A stretch of 64,000 nt of DNA from Actinoalloteichus hymeniacidonis (GTDB taxonomy: Bacteria; Actinomycetota; Actinomycetes; Mycobacteriales; Pseudonocardiaceae). The stretch covers positions 5,890,001-5,954,000 of the forward strand of contig NZ_JACHIS010000001.1 of NCBI RefSeq assembly GCF_014203365.1, read 5' to 3'. Shown here one piece after another: positions 1 through 12,771 of this stretch (its first letter is position 1; each line of letters starts with the position of its first letter). The notes beneath the pieces were generated by a model. The model was not told the origin of the DNA, made no database searches, and saw only the letters and a program-made list of their open reading frames with translations. Made by a program: the position numbers and the translations under genes.

Positions 1-1
1 C

Positions 2-1469
<1,468 letters not shown>

Positions 1470-1479
1470 CGCTGGGCGC

Positions 1480-3486
1480 TCAGTCCTCGCCGACCGGCGC
1501 GGCGCTGTCGGGAACCGAGTCGGCGTCCACGGTCTCCTGGCGATCCGAGACCGACGACAGCGTCACTCCGTCGACGGCGCCGAAGGCGCTGGGCTCGGTC
1601 CAGTCGACGGCTCGAACCTCCTCGATGGCAGAACGGGCGACCAGGGTGGCCTCCAGGACCGGGGCCACCAGCAGCGTCGGCCCGGCCAGGCTGGAGAGAT
1701 CGACCCTGGTCGGCTGTCTACTCTCGTAGTCCAAGGCCCGTTGCGCCGTCACCGCGGCGATGAGCGCCCTACCTCGTTCCTCGTCGGGGCGGAAGGCGAT
1801 CTGGGCGAGGGCGGCCCGCAGGGCGAACACCGCCGATGCGGCGCGCCGAACCACCTGCTGCGCCTCCGGGCCTGCTTCCTCCAGCCGTGCGGGCAACGCC
1901 AACAGGTCCTGGCTTCGGCGCAGGGCCAGGATGTTCGCCGAGCGCAACGCCCGTCTGCCCTCCCGGGTCTCCAGCGCGCCATGCGCCCCCGCCGCCAGGT
2001 CCCGCACCGCGTACACCGCCTTGTGCAGGGTGCCGAGCACATCCGGGGCCACACTGCCGGGCACCAGGTAGCTCAGGAATCCGACGAGCAACGCGATGGT
2101 CGCACCGATCGCGCTGATCGCGGTGATGTTGAGGGCCAGGGCGGACACCGCCCGGTCCTCCTGGATGACCCGCGCCACCACGATCAGGCCGAGCAGGCAG
2201 CACAGCAGCAACGGCAGGCTGCCTCGCATCCTGGGCGCGAGCAGGATCATCGCGCCGAGCACGAAGGGCAACAGCACCCCCGGCCAGGGCAGCAGCGCGG
2301 CGACCACCGCGATCACCGCGACGACGAACACCACCAGCCCGGTGCGTTGCAGCGCCTCCTCCATCGTGTCGCGCAGCATCGGTTGCAGTACCGCGTACAA
2401 CACCAACAGCAACGGGGCGGCCGATCCGTCGGGCAGCCACAGGACGGCGACCATCCCGGCGGTCACGGCCAACGAGCAACGCAGCGCATGCCGGAACAGC
2501 GAGGACCGGAACGACAGGTGGGCCAGCAGGACGCCGAGTGCCCGGTGCACCGCCGCCCGGTTCGGACGCCGTGGTGCCCGCGTGGCCACCCGCTCCACGA
2601 CGGCGCCGCGGATGCGGTCCAGCCCGACGCGAATCGTGTCCACCGATTCCGGCAGTTCGACATCGCCGTACACCCGGCTCGCCCGCCCCGCCGGGTCCAT
2701 CTTGGCCATCGCCGGTAGCCCGGTACACGCCCTGGCCCGCACGGCATCGGCCAGCTCCGCCGCCACCGATTCCGCGTCGCTCAGAATGGCGGTCAGCCGC
2801 TCGGATTCGACCCCTTCGGCCTGCGCGGCCTGCACCGCCAGCATCGCGCGGGCCGCCCGGTACTCGGCGGTGCCGACCAGGATCGTGCCGAGCCATTCCG
2901 GCGATCCGTCGGATCGCCAGACCCGGGTGGCGTAGTCGAGCGATCCGGGCTCGTGATCGGTCAGTGCGGCGGCCACGATCGCCCTGGTCGGCCCGGACGG
3001 ATCGTCGCGTCCGTTGGAGATCCGCAGCGCGACGGCGAGCACCAGCCCCACCAGACCGGTGCCGATCAGCACCATCGGTCCGTCCTGAGCACTGACACCG
3101 CCGGTCAGCGCGACCAGGGTGGCGGCGGCCAAGGTCTGCCCGATGACCGCGTAGTGCCTGCCCAGCGTCGCGAGCATTCCGGAGCCGAACACCACGAGGA
3201 AGACCGCCAGCACCGCCGTCGGGCCGTCGAGCAGCGGGCCGACGGCCATGATGAGCACGATGGCCGGTCCGGCCCACGACAGGGTGCGCAGGTCGGCGCG
3301 CAGCGGTCCGCCGCTGGCCGACACCAGCCCTAGGACCGCGACGAGGCCGCCCGCGATCGCGGCACCACCGAGCCCGAGCAGCAGCGCGAAGATCGCCGCC
3401 AGCACGACGACGACTCCGGTGCCCACGATCTGCCGCATCGGTATCGCGCCTGCTTGCGACGGCGATACCGGCATCCATCCGTCCAT
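1480..3486 (-). CDS. FUSC-family (aromatic acid exporter-like) membrane protein
   Basis: A protein of about 668 residues with two clusters of hydrophobic helices separated by a soluble region. The first cluster (about residues 17-170) begins near RQIVGTGVVVVLAAIFALLLGL. The soluble part (about 170-330) is rich in acidic and arginine residues. The second cluster (about 340-500) is followed by a cytoplasmic tail. This TM-soluble-TM-soluble plan is that of FUSC/YccS/ArAE-type proteins, proposed efflux or envelope proteins. The substrate cannot be read from sequence. The start is uncertain: the frame is open to 3582, and ATG codons at 3486, 3474 and 3438 are all possible; 3438 sits just before the first helix. 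Confidence 0.7.
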   Translation of the reverse strand: MDGWMPVSPSQAGAIPMRQIVGTGVVVVLAAIFALLLGLGGAAIAGGLVAVLGLVSASGGPLRADLRTLSWAGPAIVLIMAVGPLLDGPTAVLAVFLVVFGSGMLATLGRHYAVIGQTLAAATLVALTGGVSAQDGPMVLIGTGLVGLVLAVALRISNGRDDPSGPTRAIVAAALTDHEPGSLDYATRVWRSDGSPEWLGTILVGTAEYRAARAMLAVQAAQAEGVESERLTAILSDAESVAAELADAVRARACTGLPAMAKMDPAGRASRVYGDVELPESVDTIRVGLDRIRGAVVERVATRAPRRPNRAAVHRALGVLLAHLSFRSSLFRHALRCSLAVTAGMVAVLWLPDGSAAPLLLVLYAVLQPMLRDTMEEALQRTGLVVFVVAVIAVVAALLPWPGVLLPFVLGAMILLAPRMRGSLPLLLCCLLGLIVVARVIQEDRAVSALALNITAISAIGATIALLVGFLSYLVPGSVAPDVLGTLHKAVYAVRDLAAGAHGALETREGRRALRSANILALRRSQDLLALPARLEEAGPEAQQVVRRAASAVFALRAALAQIAFRPDEERGRALIAAVTAQRALDYESRQPTRVDLSSLAGPTLLVAPVLEATLVARSAIEEVRAVDWTEPSAFGAVDGVTLSSVSDRQETVDADSVPDSAAPVGED

Positions 3487-3647
3487 TGAGACCCGCCCAG
3501 CCACGGGTTCGATGATCCCCGAATCATCGGTGAATGTGGTGGCAGCGCGCGGGGTGACTCCCAGCGAACCAACTCTTTGCATCCAATGCCGGTCCGCCTC
3601 GGGTCGGCCACGTGCCCTCGGCGCGGCCGGGCTCCAGCACTGCGAAG

Positions 3648-4541
3648 CTAGATGACGATCACTCGGCGGCCTCGGGTGTGCCCGGCGAAGCTGTCGCGCT
3701 GCGCGGCGGCGGCCTCGTCGAGTCGGTAGGACCTCTCGACCGGGATATGCAGCCTTCCCTGTTCGATGAGCCGGGTGGCCTCGACGAGAGCATCCGTAAC
3801 GCTGCCACCGACGCCGGAGAACCGAACGCCGAACTCCGATGCCCCGAGGTCGGCGATCGAGACCACCCGTTGCGGATCACCGGTGAGCGCGACGAGTTCG
3901 CCGATCACTCCGGCGCCTGCGAGGTCGAGGGCCGCATCGACCCGGCCGAGCTCGCGCACTCGCCCGACCCAGCCCTCGCCGTAGGTCGTCGCGGTGGCGC
4001 CGAGGGCACGCAGGTAGTCCTGATTGGCGGCGCTTGCCGTACCGATCACCGTGATCCCGCGATCGCGGGCGATCTGCAGCACCGCCGATCCGACCCCGCC
4101 GGATGCACCGATGACCAGCAGTGTCTGCCCGGACTGCACCCCGACTTCGCGGATGATCCGCAGCGCGGTCTCCACCACGGACGGATAACCGGCCGCTTCC
4201 TCGAACGTCAGGCCTGCGGGCATCCTGGCCCACGCCGAGAGCAGGGCGTACTCCGCGTAGGTGTTGTCGCCCTCGCCGAACACGGGGTCGCCGATCTCGA
4301 TTCCGTCGACACCGTCGCCGATCTCGTCGACCACTCCGGCGGCGTCGAGTCCGATGCCTGCGGGTAATTCGATGGGCCGGACCTGCTGGAACTGCCCCTC
4401 GCGCACTCGCCAGTCATGGGGATTCACGCCCGCCGCCCGCACAGCGATCCGTACCTGGCCCGGACCCGCATGGGGTTCCTCGACATCCACGAGCTGTAGG
4501 ACCTCGGGGCCGCCGAACTCGGTGAAGCTCACTCTCCTCAT
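3648..4541 (-). CDS. NADP-dependent quinone oxidoreductase-type alcohol dehydrogenase (MDR family)
   Basis: A 297-residue medium-chain dehydrogenase/reductase. The N-terminal GroES-like domain (MRRVSFTEFGGPEVLQL, PHDWRVREGQ) is followed by a Rossmann fold with GASGGVGSAVLQIARDRG around residues 145-160. It lacks the cysteine cluster of zinc alcohol dehydrogenases, which points to a quinone oxidoreductase/zeta-crystallin type enzyme using NADPH. The ATG at 4541 matches the family N-terminus. It is divergent from a TetR regulator, and two copies of AACGGTTA lie between them, so it is the likely target of that regulator. Confidence 0.88.
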   Translation of the reverse strand: MRRVSFTEFGGPEVLQLVDVEEPHAGPGQVRIAVRAAGVNPHDWRVREGQFQQVRPIELPAGIGLDAAGVVDEIGDGVDGIEIGDPVFGEGDNTYAEYALLSAWARMPAGLTFEEAAGYPSVVETALRIIREVGVQSGQTLLVIGASGGVGSAVLQIARDRGITVIGTASAANQDYLRALGATATTYGEGWVGRVRELGRVDAALDLAGAGVIGELVALTGDPQRVVSIADLGASEFGVRFSGVGGSVTDALVEATRLIEQGRLHIPVERSYRLDEAAAAQRDSFAGHTRGRRVIVI

Positions 4542-4557
4542 GCCATCGAGCGTAGCA

Positions 4558-4584
4558 CTAACGGTTAGCGTTTTAGAACGGTTA
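4558..4584. promoter_or_regulatory. Candidate TetR operator: repeated AACGGTTA
   Basis: Between the divergent oxidoreductase and tetR genes, AACGGTTA occurs twice (4560-4567 and 4577-4584, 17 bp apart). The first copy sits inside the inverted repeat CTAAC-G-GTTAG at 4558-4568. The site is 17-43 bp upstream of the oxidoreductase ATG and 28-54 bp upstream of the tetR GTG, suitable for repression in both directions. Binding is an inference. Confidence 0.5.
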
Positions 4585-4611
4585 TGATTTCGCATCTGAT
4601 AGTGTCATCGA

Positions 4612-5229
4612 GTGACCGTGTCTCCCGGACGCCGCGAACGCAAGAAGGCCGCGACCCGTCAAAAGATCGCCGATACCGCGCGGCGACTCTTCCGCGAACG
4701 CGGCTACGACGCGGTCGGCATCCGGGACGTGGCTGCGGAGGCCGACGTCGCCGTCACCACGCTCTTCTCCCACTTCGCCTCGAAAGAGGCGCTGGTGTTC
4801 GAGCAGGATCAGGACTTCGAGCAACGTCTCACGCAGGCGGTCACGGGCCGCGCGCCACACGAACCGCTCATCCACGCTCTGCGACAGGAAATCGAGGCGC
4901 TGGTACGGCATTGCACGTCGGGCGAGGCCGCTCCGTTCTGGCGCATGGTCGACAGCACGCCCACCCTGCGGCAATACGAGGAGTCGATGCGGCTACGTCA
5001 TGCCGACGCCCTCGCTGCGGCCATCGCCGCCGACCTCGATCCGGCGCCGACCACGACAGCGTGTCGGACCATCGCGCGTTTCGTGGTGGACGCGCATTCG
5101 CTGGCCCGCAAGGCCCCCGACCCGATCGCCGCGTTGGACGAGATCTTCCAGATGATCGAAGCCGCCTGGCAGATCGCCTACCCCCGCGCGACCGCCGAGG
5201 CCGGGCCTACGGGCAACCGAGCGAGCTGA
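4612..5229 (+). CDS. TetR/AcrR-family transcriptional regulator
   Basis: A 205-residue TetR-family repressor. The N-terminal helix-turn-helix is clear (ATRQKIADTARRLFRERG, IRDVAAEADVAVTTLFSHF, residues about 12-55), followed by an all-helical ligand-binding domain of unknown specificity. It is divergently arranged with the quinone oxidoreductase gene and probably controls it and itself through the AACGGTTA repeats. The GTG at 4612 gives MTVSPGRRERKKAATRQ, a normal arm ahead of the HTH. Confidence 0.9.
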   Translation: MTVSPGRRERKKAATRQKIADTARRLFRERGYDAVGIRDVAAEADVAVTTLFSHFASKEALVFEQDQDFEQRLTQAVTGRAPHEPLIHALRQEIEALVRHCTSGEAAPFWRMVDSTPTLRQYEESMRLRHADALAAAIAADLDPAPTTTACRTIARFVVDAHSLARKAPDPIAALDEIFQMIEAAWQIAYPRATAEAGPTGNRAS

Positions 5230-5287
5230 ACCCGAACCCGCGCGGCCGCCGCATCGAGCGACGGCCGCACGGACGGCTGGAACCCGA

Positions 5288-7972
<2,685 letters not shown>

Positions 7973-8047
7973 CGATGTGAAGTTGTGAATTCCGCTCTCG
8001 AGGCTAGTCACACCGACGGCGGGCCGTAAAGCCCGCAGCTCGGTGAA

Positions 8048-8072
8048 CGCTCCCGCCGCCGCGTCGGGAGCG
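8048..8072 (-). terminator. Short hairpin downstream of def
   Basis: CGCTCCCG (8048-8055) pairs with CGGGAGCG (8065-8072) across a 9-nt loop, 20 bp beyond the def stop. No T-tract follows, so it is only a possible terminator. Confidence 0.4.
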
Positions 8073-8092
8073 AGGCGAACCGGCCGGGTCGA

Positions 8093-8674
8093 TCAGCCGG
8101 CGTCGACCACCGATTCGGCCTGCTGCCGAGCCGGATCCCAGGCCAATCCGGGCACACCCCAGCCGTTGGCCTTGAGCATCCGCTTGCCCTCACGCTTGTT
8201 CCGGCCGATCAACCGGTCGAGGTAGAGATACCCGTCGAGGTGGTCGGTCTCGTGTTGCAGGCAGCGGGCGAAGAAACCACTGCCCTCGACCGAGACCGGC
8301 GCGCCGTCGGCGTCCTGGCCGGTGACCTTCGCCCACGCCGCTCGGCCGGTGGGGAAGACCTCGCCGGGCACCGAGAGGCAGCCTTCGAGATCGTCCTCGG
8401 GGTCGGGCATCGACTCCGGCTTCTCGGAGGTCTCCAGAACCGGATTCACCATGACGCCACGGAACCAGGTGCCCTCGTCATCGTGGCAGTGGTAGACGAA
8501 GAGCCTGCGATCGTCACCGATCTGGTTGGCGGCCAGTCCGACGCCCTCGGCTGCGGCCATGGTCTCGAACATGTCCTCGACCAAGGTGCGCAGCTCGTCG
8601 TCGAAGACCTCCACCGGACGCGTCGGCTGGTGCAGGACCGGGTCGCCCGCGATCCGAATCGGATGAATCGCCAT
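8093..8674 (-). CDS. def: Peptide deformylase
   Basis: A 193-residue metalloenzyme that removes the N-formyl group from nascent proteins. All three signature motifs are present: [10 protein letters not shown] (about residues 45-54), EGCLSVPG with the metal-binding cysteine (about 98-105), and QHETDHLDG with the two metal-binding histidines and catalytic glutamate. The ATG at 8674 gives [15 protein letters not shown], the usual N-terminus; an alternative TTG sits two codons upstream. It is transcribed divergently from the DUF3263 gene. Confidence 0.95.
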   Translation of the reverse strand: MAIHPIRIAGDPVLHQPTRPVEVFDDELRTLVEDMFETMAAAEGVGLAANQIGDDRRLFVYHCHDDEGTWFRGVMVNPVLETSEKPESMPDPEDDLEGCLSVPGEVFPTGRAAWAKVTGQDADGAPVSVEGSGFFARCLQHETDHLDGYLYLDRLIGRNKREGKRMLKANGWGVPGLAWDPARQQAESVVDAG

Positions 8675-8996
8675 GTCCAAAGCCTAGAACCCGGTCTCGA
8701 CCCGATCGCCCGCCGCCCTGCCGAAACGCCCGCGACAGGCCCACATCGACAGCGCTCGATCTTCCCGATCCGGTGGGCGGTACATGATGTAATGAGACGT
8801 GTCCGGACGACAGTGATGGCGTCCGGTCGCGGGGTGATCACTCGCCCGACGACGGTGCCGCAACCGAAACGCGGTGCCGACACCGGATGTGGCCATGCCC
8901 GCGTCCGACCACAGCAGACAGTGGCCGCCTGCGACGATGCCCCACCTGGCGGGGCAGCTCGAAGTACCGGTAGTCCGACACGAGGCGAGGAGTCCG
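8675..8996. other. Divergent intergenic region, no gene seen
   Basis: 322 bp between def (-) and the DUF3263 gene (+). It should carry promoters for both. I see no RNA gene or convincing coding frame, and no clear -10/-35 pair. Confidence 0.6.
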
Positions 8997-9290
8997 ATGG
9001 AGGCCGTAGACGCATTGCCGCCGGCACCTCGGCACAACGCCGAGTTGACCACACGGGAGCGGGCGATCCTGGCGTTCGAACGCCAGTGGTGGAAGCAGGC
9101 AGGTACCAAGGAACAGAAGATCCGCGAGTTGTTCGACATGTCGGCGACCCGCTACTTCCAGATTTTGAACGGACTGCTGGACCGCAAGGAAGCGTTAGAA
9201 GCCGACCCGATGCTGGTTAAGAGACTTCTCCGACAGCGTGGCGGCCGAGCGCGATCCCGAGCGATCCGGCGACGCGGCGACCTTCACTGA
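8997..9290 (+). CDS. DUF3263 domain protein
   Basis: A 97-residue small actinobacterial protein of the DUF3263 family (function unknown). The core LTTRERAILAFERQWWKQAGTKEQKIRELFDMSATRYFQ (given in parts: RERAILAFERQWW, KEQKIRELF, SATRYFQILN) forms an HTH-like helical unit spanning residues about 17-65, followed by a short arginine-rich tail. The ATG at 8997 fits the family length. The next gene, a LytR_C protein, starts 40 bp downstream in the same direction; this adjacency is common in Actinobacteria. Confidence 0.85.
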   Translation: MEAVDALPPAPRHNAELTTRERAILAFERQWWKQAGTKEQKIRELFDMSATRYFQILNGLLDRKEALEADPMLVKRLLRQRGGRARSRAIRRRGDLH

Positions 9291-9330
9291 TTCAGTCGAA
9301 CACTGTGCAGCAGCACGCAGGAGGCCAGGG

Positions 9331-9993
9331 ATGAGCAGCGTGGAGCCCTCCGGCTCGGCACGACCACTACGGGGGGTCGCCTTCGGCATGTTCGGCCTGG
9401 CCGCGATCGCACTGGTCTTCGGGGTGATGAGCCTGACCAGCGGTGGGAACTCCATGGCCGAGCAGAACGCCGGTGGTTCCAGCAGCACGGCGCCACCCCC
9501 GAGCGAAGATTCGGCGGGCGGAGCCGACAACGGCGAGTCCGACCAGGGCGGTTCGGACGCCGAGGAGTCGGAGGGTTCGGCGGGCACCGAGGACGGGGGC
9601 GACTCCGAGGAGCAGTCCGACTCCGAGAACGGTGACGCAGGCTCCGGCGGCTCGGACGGTTCCGACGGCGCGGGCAGCGACTCGGCATCCACCGAGACTC
9701 CGCTGCGCATCTTCAACAACAGCACCGTTCGAGGCTTGGCGGCCGATGCGGCCGACGACTTCGAGGCGGCGGGCTGGGAGGTCGCCGAGGTGGCGAACTA
9801 CTCCGCGGGCGTCATCACCACCACCACGGCCTACTACCGACCGGGCACCCCGGAGGAGCAGGCTGCGGGCGAGATCGGCAGCGCCTTCGGAATCCGGGTG
9901 GAGCCACGCTTCGACGGCATCGCCGACCTCGGTCCGGGCGTCGTCCTGCTGATCGCCAGTGACTACGGGACGACCGAGGTCGACCCCAAGTAG
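9331..9993 (+). CDS. LytR C-terminal-domain (LytR_C) membrane protein
   Basis: A 220-residue single-pass membrane protein. A hydrophobic segment near residues 15-36 (GVAFGMFGLAAIALVFGVM) is followed by a long low-complexity Ser/Gly/Asp/Glu linker to about residue 125, then a compact C-terminal domain starting PLRIFNNSTVRGLAADAADDF and including ITTTTAYYRPG, matching the LytR_C domain. That domain is found fused to LytR-CpsA-Psr proteins and free-standing in Actinobacteria, where its envelope role is not settled. The ATG at 9331 follows a good AGGAGG Shine-Dalgarno; the frame is open further upstream. Confidence 0.82.
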   Translation: MSSVEPSGSARPLRGVAFGMFGLAAIALVFGVMSLTSGGNSMAEQNAGGSSSTAPPPSEDSAGGADNGESDQGGSDAEESEGSAGTEDGGDSEEQSDSENGDAGSGGSDGSDGAGSDSASTETPLRIFNNSTVRGLAADAADDFEAAGWEVAEVANYSAGVITTTTAYYRPGTPEEQAAGEIGSAFGIRVEPRFDGIADLGPGVVLLIASDYGTTEVDPK

Positions 9994-10230
9994 TACGCCA
10001 GACCATCGGGTGAGCGGCCGACAGGAAGAACCCGCCTCACCGAGGGGGCTGGGTGAGACGGGCACCGCCAGACTACGCCGAACGGACTAAGCACACATCA
10101 GCTGATCAGGCTACGGCGTTAACCCGTTCGCCGGTCTGGATCGGTTTATCCTGGCGGTTACCTTGCCCGGTTCGGCGGACCGAGGTGCCGTAGTTCCACC
10201 CCGTGGCCGCCACTGTGTGAAAGGTCGATC

Positions 10231-10905
10231 GTGGCCGTCACCGATGATGCGATAGCCCGACTCCGCGCGATGATCCAACGTGGCGAGCTGGTCCCCGGCT
10301 CGCGGCTGCCACCCGAGGCCGAGCTGGCCGACGGGCTGGGGCTGTCGCGCAATTCTCTGCGCGAGGCGGTACGGGCCCTGGCCATGGTGCACATCCTCGA
10401 CGTCCGGCAGGGCAGCGGCACCTACGTCTCCAGCCTGCGCGCCGAGGAACTGCTGGACTCGCTGGCCTTCGCGTTGGAGATGTACCGCGACCACGATTCC
10501 GCTCTGGAGGTGTTCGCGGTGCGCCGCATCCTCGAACCGGAGGCGACCGCGATGACCGCGGGACGGATGCGCCCTGCGGTACTGCATCGGCTGCGCAACC
10601 TCATCTCCTCGATCCGCGCCGACGCCCCGGTCGCCGATCTGGTGCGGCATGAGCTGGACTTCCACCATGAGATCGCCCGGACGGCGGGCAACGCCTACCT
10701 GGGCAGTCTGCTGGCCGCGCTGCACAGTCCGACGATCGATGCGAACCTCTGGCGTCGGCTGGCCGAGGACGGTAAGACAGAGGAGACGCTCGACGAACAT
10801 CGCCTGATCGTGGATGCGCTCGCGGCCGGGAAGGCCGAGCTCGCCCGCCATCACGCGCGGACTCATCTGACGCACATCGAGCAGGCGCTGCGCGCGGCAG
10901 GCTGA
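10231..10905 (+). CDS. GntR-family (FadR/FCD type) transcriptional regulator
   Basis: A 224-residue regulator with an N-terminal winged HTH (GELVPGSRLPPEAELADGLGLSRNSLREAVRAL, seen as PGSRLPPEAELA and SRNSLREAVRAL, residues about 22-55) and a C-terminal helical FCD ligand domain with metal-binding-type residues (RHELDFHHEIARTAGN; HHARTHL). It starts with GTG and precedes a BadF-type sugar kinase by 43 bp on the same strand, so it probably controls that operon, perhaps responding to an amino-sugar or organic acid. The ligand is unknown. Confidence 0.88.
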   Translation: MAVTDDAIARLRAMIQRGELVPGSRLPPEAELADGLGLSRNSLREAVRALAMVHILDVRQGSGTYVSSLRAEELLDSLAFALEMYRDHDSALEVFAVRRILEPEATAMTAGRMRPAVLHRLRNLISSIRADAPVADLVRHELDFHHEIARTAGNAYLGSLLAALHSPTIDANLWRRLAEDGKTEETLDEHRLIVDALAAGKAELARHHARTHLTHIEQALRAAG

Positions 10906-10948
10906 GCGAGAAGCAGCAGGCCGGACCGGCGCGGTGAAGGGCAGGGGC

Positions 10949-11971
10949 ATGGCCGCATCGAGAGACCTGGTCGTCGGCGTCGACATCGGCGGCACCTCGA
11001 TCACGGCCGTGCTGGCCGGGCCCGACGGCAGCACCACGGCCCGCGCCCGCGGCGAGGGCGCCAACCCGAACTCGCATCCGGTGGAGATCGCGACCGCCAG
11101 GCTGGTCGGGGTCCTGCGTGAGCTGCTCGGCGAGGTCGATCCGCACCGAGTGCGCGGCGGTGTGCTCGGTATCGCCGGGGTCTCCCGGCTCAGCGATCCC
11201 ATCGTGGCGGCCGCCTTCCAACAGGCGTGGCGCTCGGTGTGCCCCGACGCACCGATGCGGGCGCTCAGCGATGTCGAGGCCGCCTTCGCCGCCGGTACCC
11301 CGATCGGCTCGGGGGTGGTACTGGTGGCGGGCACCGGGGCGATCGCGGCCCGAATCGAGGACAACACGCTCGACAGGACTGCGGGCGGGCACGGCTGGCT
11401 GTTGGGTGACGAGGGATCGGCGTTCTGGCTTGGCCGGGAGGCGGTGCGGCACACCCTGCGCGCCGTCGAAGGACGGGATCACTGCGGCGTGCTGGCCCGT
11501 CGGGTGCTCGATGCGGCCGAGGTGCCCTGTCCGAGGGCCGAAGGTGCGGCGGTCGTGGTCGACGCGGCAGCCCGCCGCCGGTTGATCAGCGTGGTCGGTT
11601 CGGCGCAGCCGGTCCGGCTAGCCGAGTACGCCCCGCTGGTCAGCGCGGCCCATCATGCGGGTGACCCGGCCGCCGTGTCGATCGTGCGCCGAGGGGCCGC
11701 CGAGCTGGCGGACCTGGTACGCGGACTGCGCACCGCCGAGGAGAAGACGCCGGTGATCCTCGCGGGCAGTCTGCTGACCTCGGGTAGCCCCATCGAGGAC
11801 CGGCTTCGCGTCGAGTTGGCCGAGCTCGCCGCGAACGACACCCTGTCGGTCGACGCGTTCGATCCCGCCTCCGGGGCCGCCTGGTTGGCCATCGTCGACT
11901 CGATCGACGACTCGAGCGAGGCCCGGCTCATCCACCGTCGCCTGACGTCGGCGCGGCCCTCGACGCCGTAG
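10949..11971 (+). CDS. BadF/BadG-type ATPase, N-acetylglucosamine kinase-like
   Basis: A 340-residue ASKHA-fold kinase. Phosphate 1 is VGVDIGGTSITAVLAG at residues about 10-25, phosphate 2 is VLVAGTGAIAARI, and GGHGWLLGDEGSAFWLG is the characteristic BadF/GlcNAc-kinase segment. It likely phosphorylates an amino-sugar. It lies 43 bp behind a GntR regulator. The ATG at 10949 follows an AGGG-rich Shine-Dalgarno; a GTG five codons upstream is an alternative. Its 3' end overlaps the convergent DUF3159 gene by 44 bp. Confidence 0.85.
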   Translation: MAASRDLVVGVDIGGTSITAVLAGPDGSTTARARGEGANPNSHPVEIATARLVGVLRELLGEVDPHRVRGGVLGIAGVSRLSDPIVAAAFQQAWRSVCPDAPMRALSDVEAAFAAGTPIGSGVVLVAGTGAIAARIEDNTLDRTAGGHGWLLGDEGSAFWLGREAVRHTLRAVEGRDHCGVLARRVLDAAEVPCPRAEGAAVVVDAAARRRLISVVGSAQPVRLAEYAPLVSAAHHAGDPAAVSIVRRGAAELADLVRGLRTAEEKTPVILAGSLLTSGSPIEDRLRVELAELAANDTLSVDAFDPASGAAWLAIVDSIDDSSEARLIHRRLTSARPSTP

Positions 11972-12725
11972 GCTGTCCCGGCGTCTGATCGCCCCGCACG
12001 GCCGGAGTCCACTGCGCGGCATCGGCCTCGACAGGCCGATCCGGACTCGTCGTCTGCGGATGGCGCAGGCCGGGGTGCCCCGTCGGCAACGACCGCCGCA
12101 GCACCGCCCAGCTCACCGCGAGACACAGCGTCACCAACGGCAGGCTGAGCACGGTCCTGGCCACCAGCAGCGCGGGCGTCAGCTCGGCCAGCCACAGGGG
12201 CAGGAAGACGGCCACCCGGATCGAGTACTGCCCGACCCACACCCAGCTGGCCCGACCGTAGGCCCGCAGCAGTCCAGGGTCGCGGCGCCAGCGCATCTTC
12301 TGCCCCAACACTGCGCCGACGATCACGCCCAGCAGCGGGCGGCGCACCAGGATGCTCATCGCCCACACCAGGATGCTGCCCATGTTGGAGAAGAGCTGCA
12401 CCAGGAAGTAGTCGACGGCCCGCCCGGTGTAGATGGCGACCAACCCCGCCACCGCGACCCCGAGCATCCCCAAGAGGGCGGCCACCGGTCGCTTGCCACC
12501 CCGAATCCGGAGCACCGCGATCACCAGGCCCGCCAGTAGGGCGGCGGCGGCCCCGACCAGCACCGATTCCCCGCCCAGCCACCAGCCGAGGACGAAGATC
12601 AACGGGGGCACCGAGGCGTCGACCGCACCGCGACGGCCGCCCAGCAGCCTCGGTAGCGAGTCGGCGTCGGGGTCCGGCTCGACAGTCTGCGCGGACCTGC
12701 TCCGCCCGCCCGGGTGTTCCGTCAC
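11928..12725 (-). CDS. DUF3159 membrane protein
   Basis: A 265-residue integral membrane protein of the actinobacterial DUF3159 family. After an acidic, soluble N-terminus, five or six hydrophobic helices follow from about residue 38 (PLIFVLGWWLGG, VLVGAAAALLAGLVIAVL, AALLGMLGVAVAGLVAIYTG and later segments). The family hallmarks RGGKRPVAALLG and GRASWVWVGQYSIRV are present. Function is unknown. The C-terminal tail (after about residue 215) is polar and unconserved in appearance, and encodes the 44-bp convergent overlap with the sugar kinase. Confidence 0.82.
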   Translation of the reverse strand: MTEHPGGRSRSAQTVEPDPDADSLPRLLGGRRGAVDASVPPLIFVLGWWLGGESVLVGAAAALLAGLVIAVLRIRGGKRPVAALLGMLGVAVAGLVAIYTGRAVDYFLVQLFSNMGSILVWAMSILVRRPLLGVIVGAVLGQKMRWRRDPGLLRAYGRASWVWVGQYSIRVAVFLPLWLAELTPALLVARTVLSLPLVTLCLAVSWAVLRRSLPTGHPGLRHPQTTSPDRPVEADAAQWTPAVRGDQTPGQPTASRAAPTSGDGG

Positions 12726-12771
12726 GACCCCAGCCTGCCCGAAGACCGCAAGCCTCGACAGCCCGGTCTGC

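Noticed and set aside
1769-3478. A 569-codon frame in another phase of the FUSC-like gene
   Set aside because: Arg/Gly/Ala-rich shadow frame caused by high GC; no helices or motifs.
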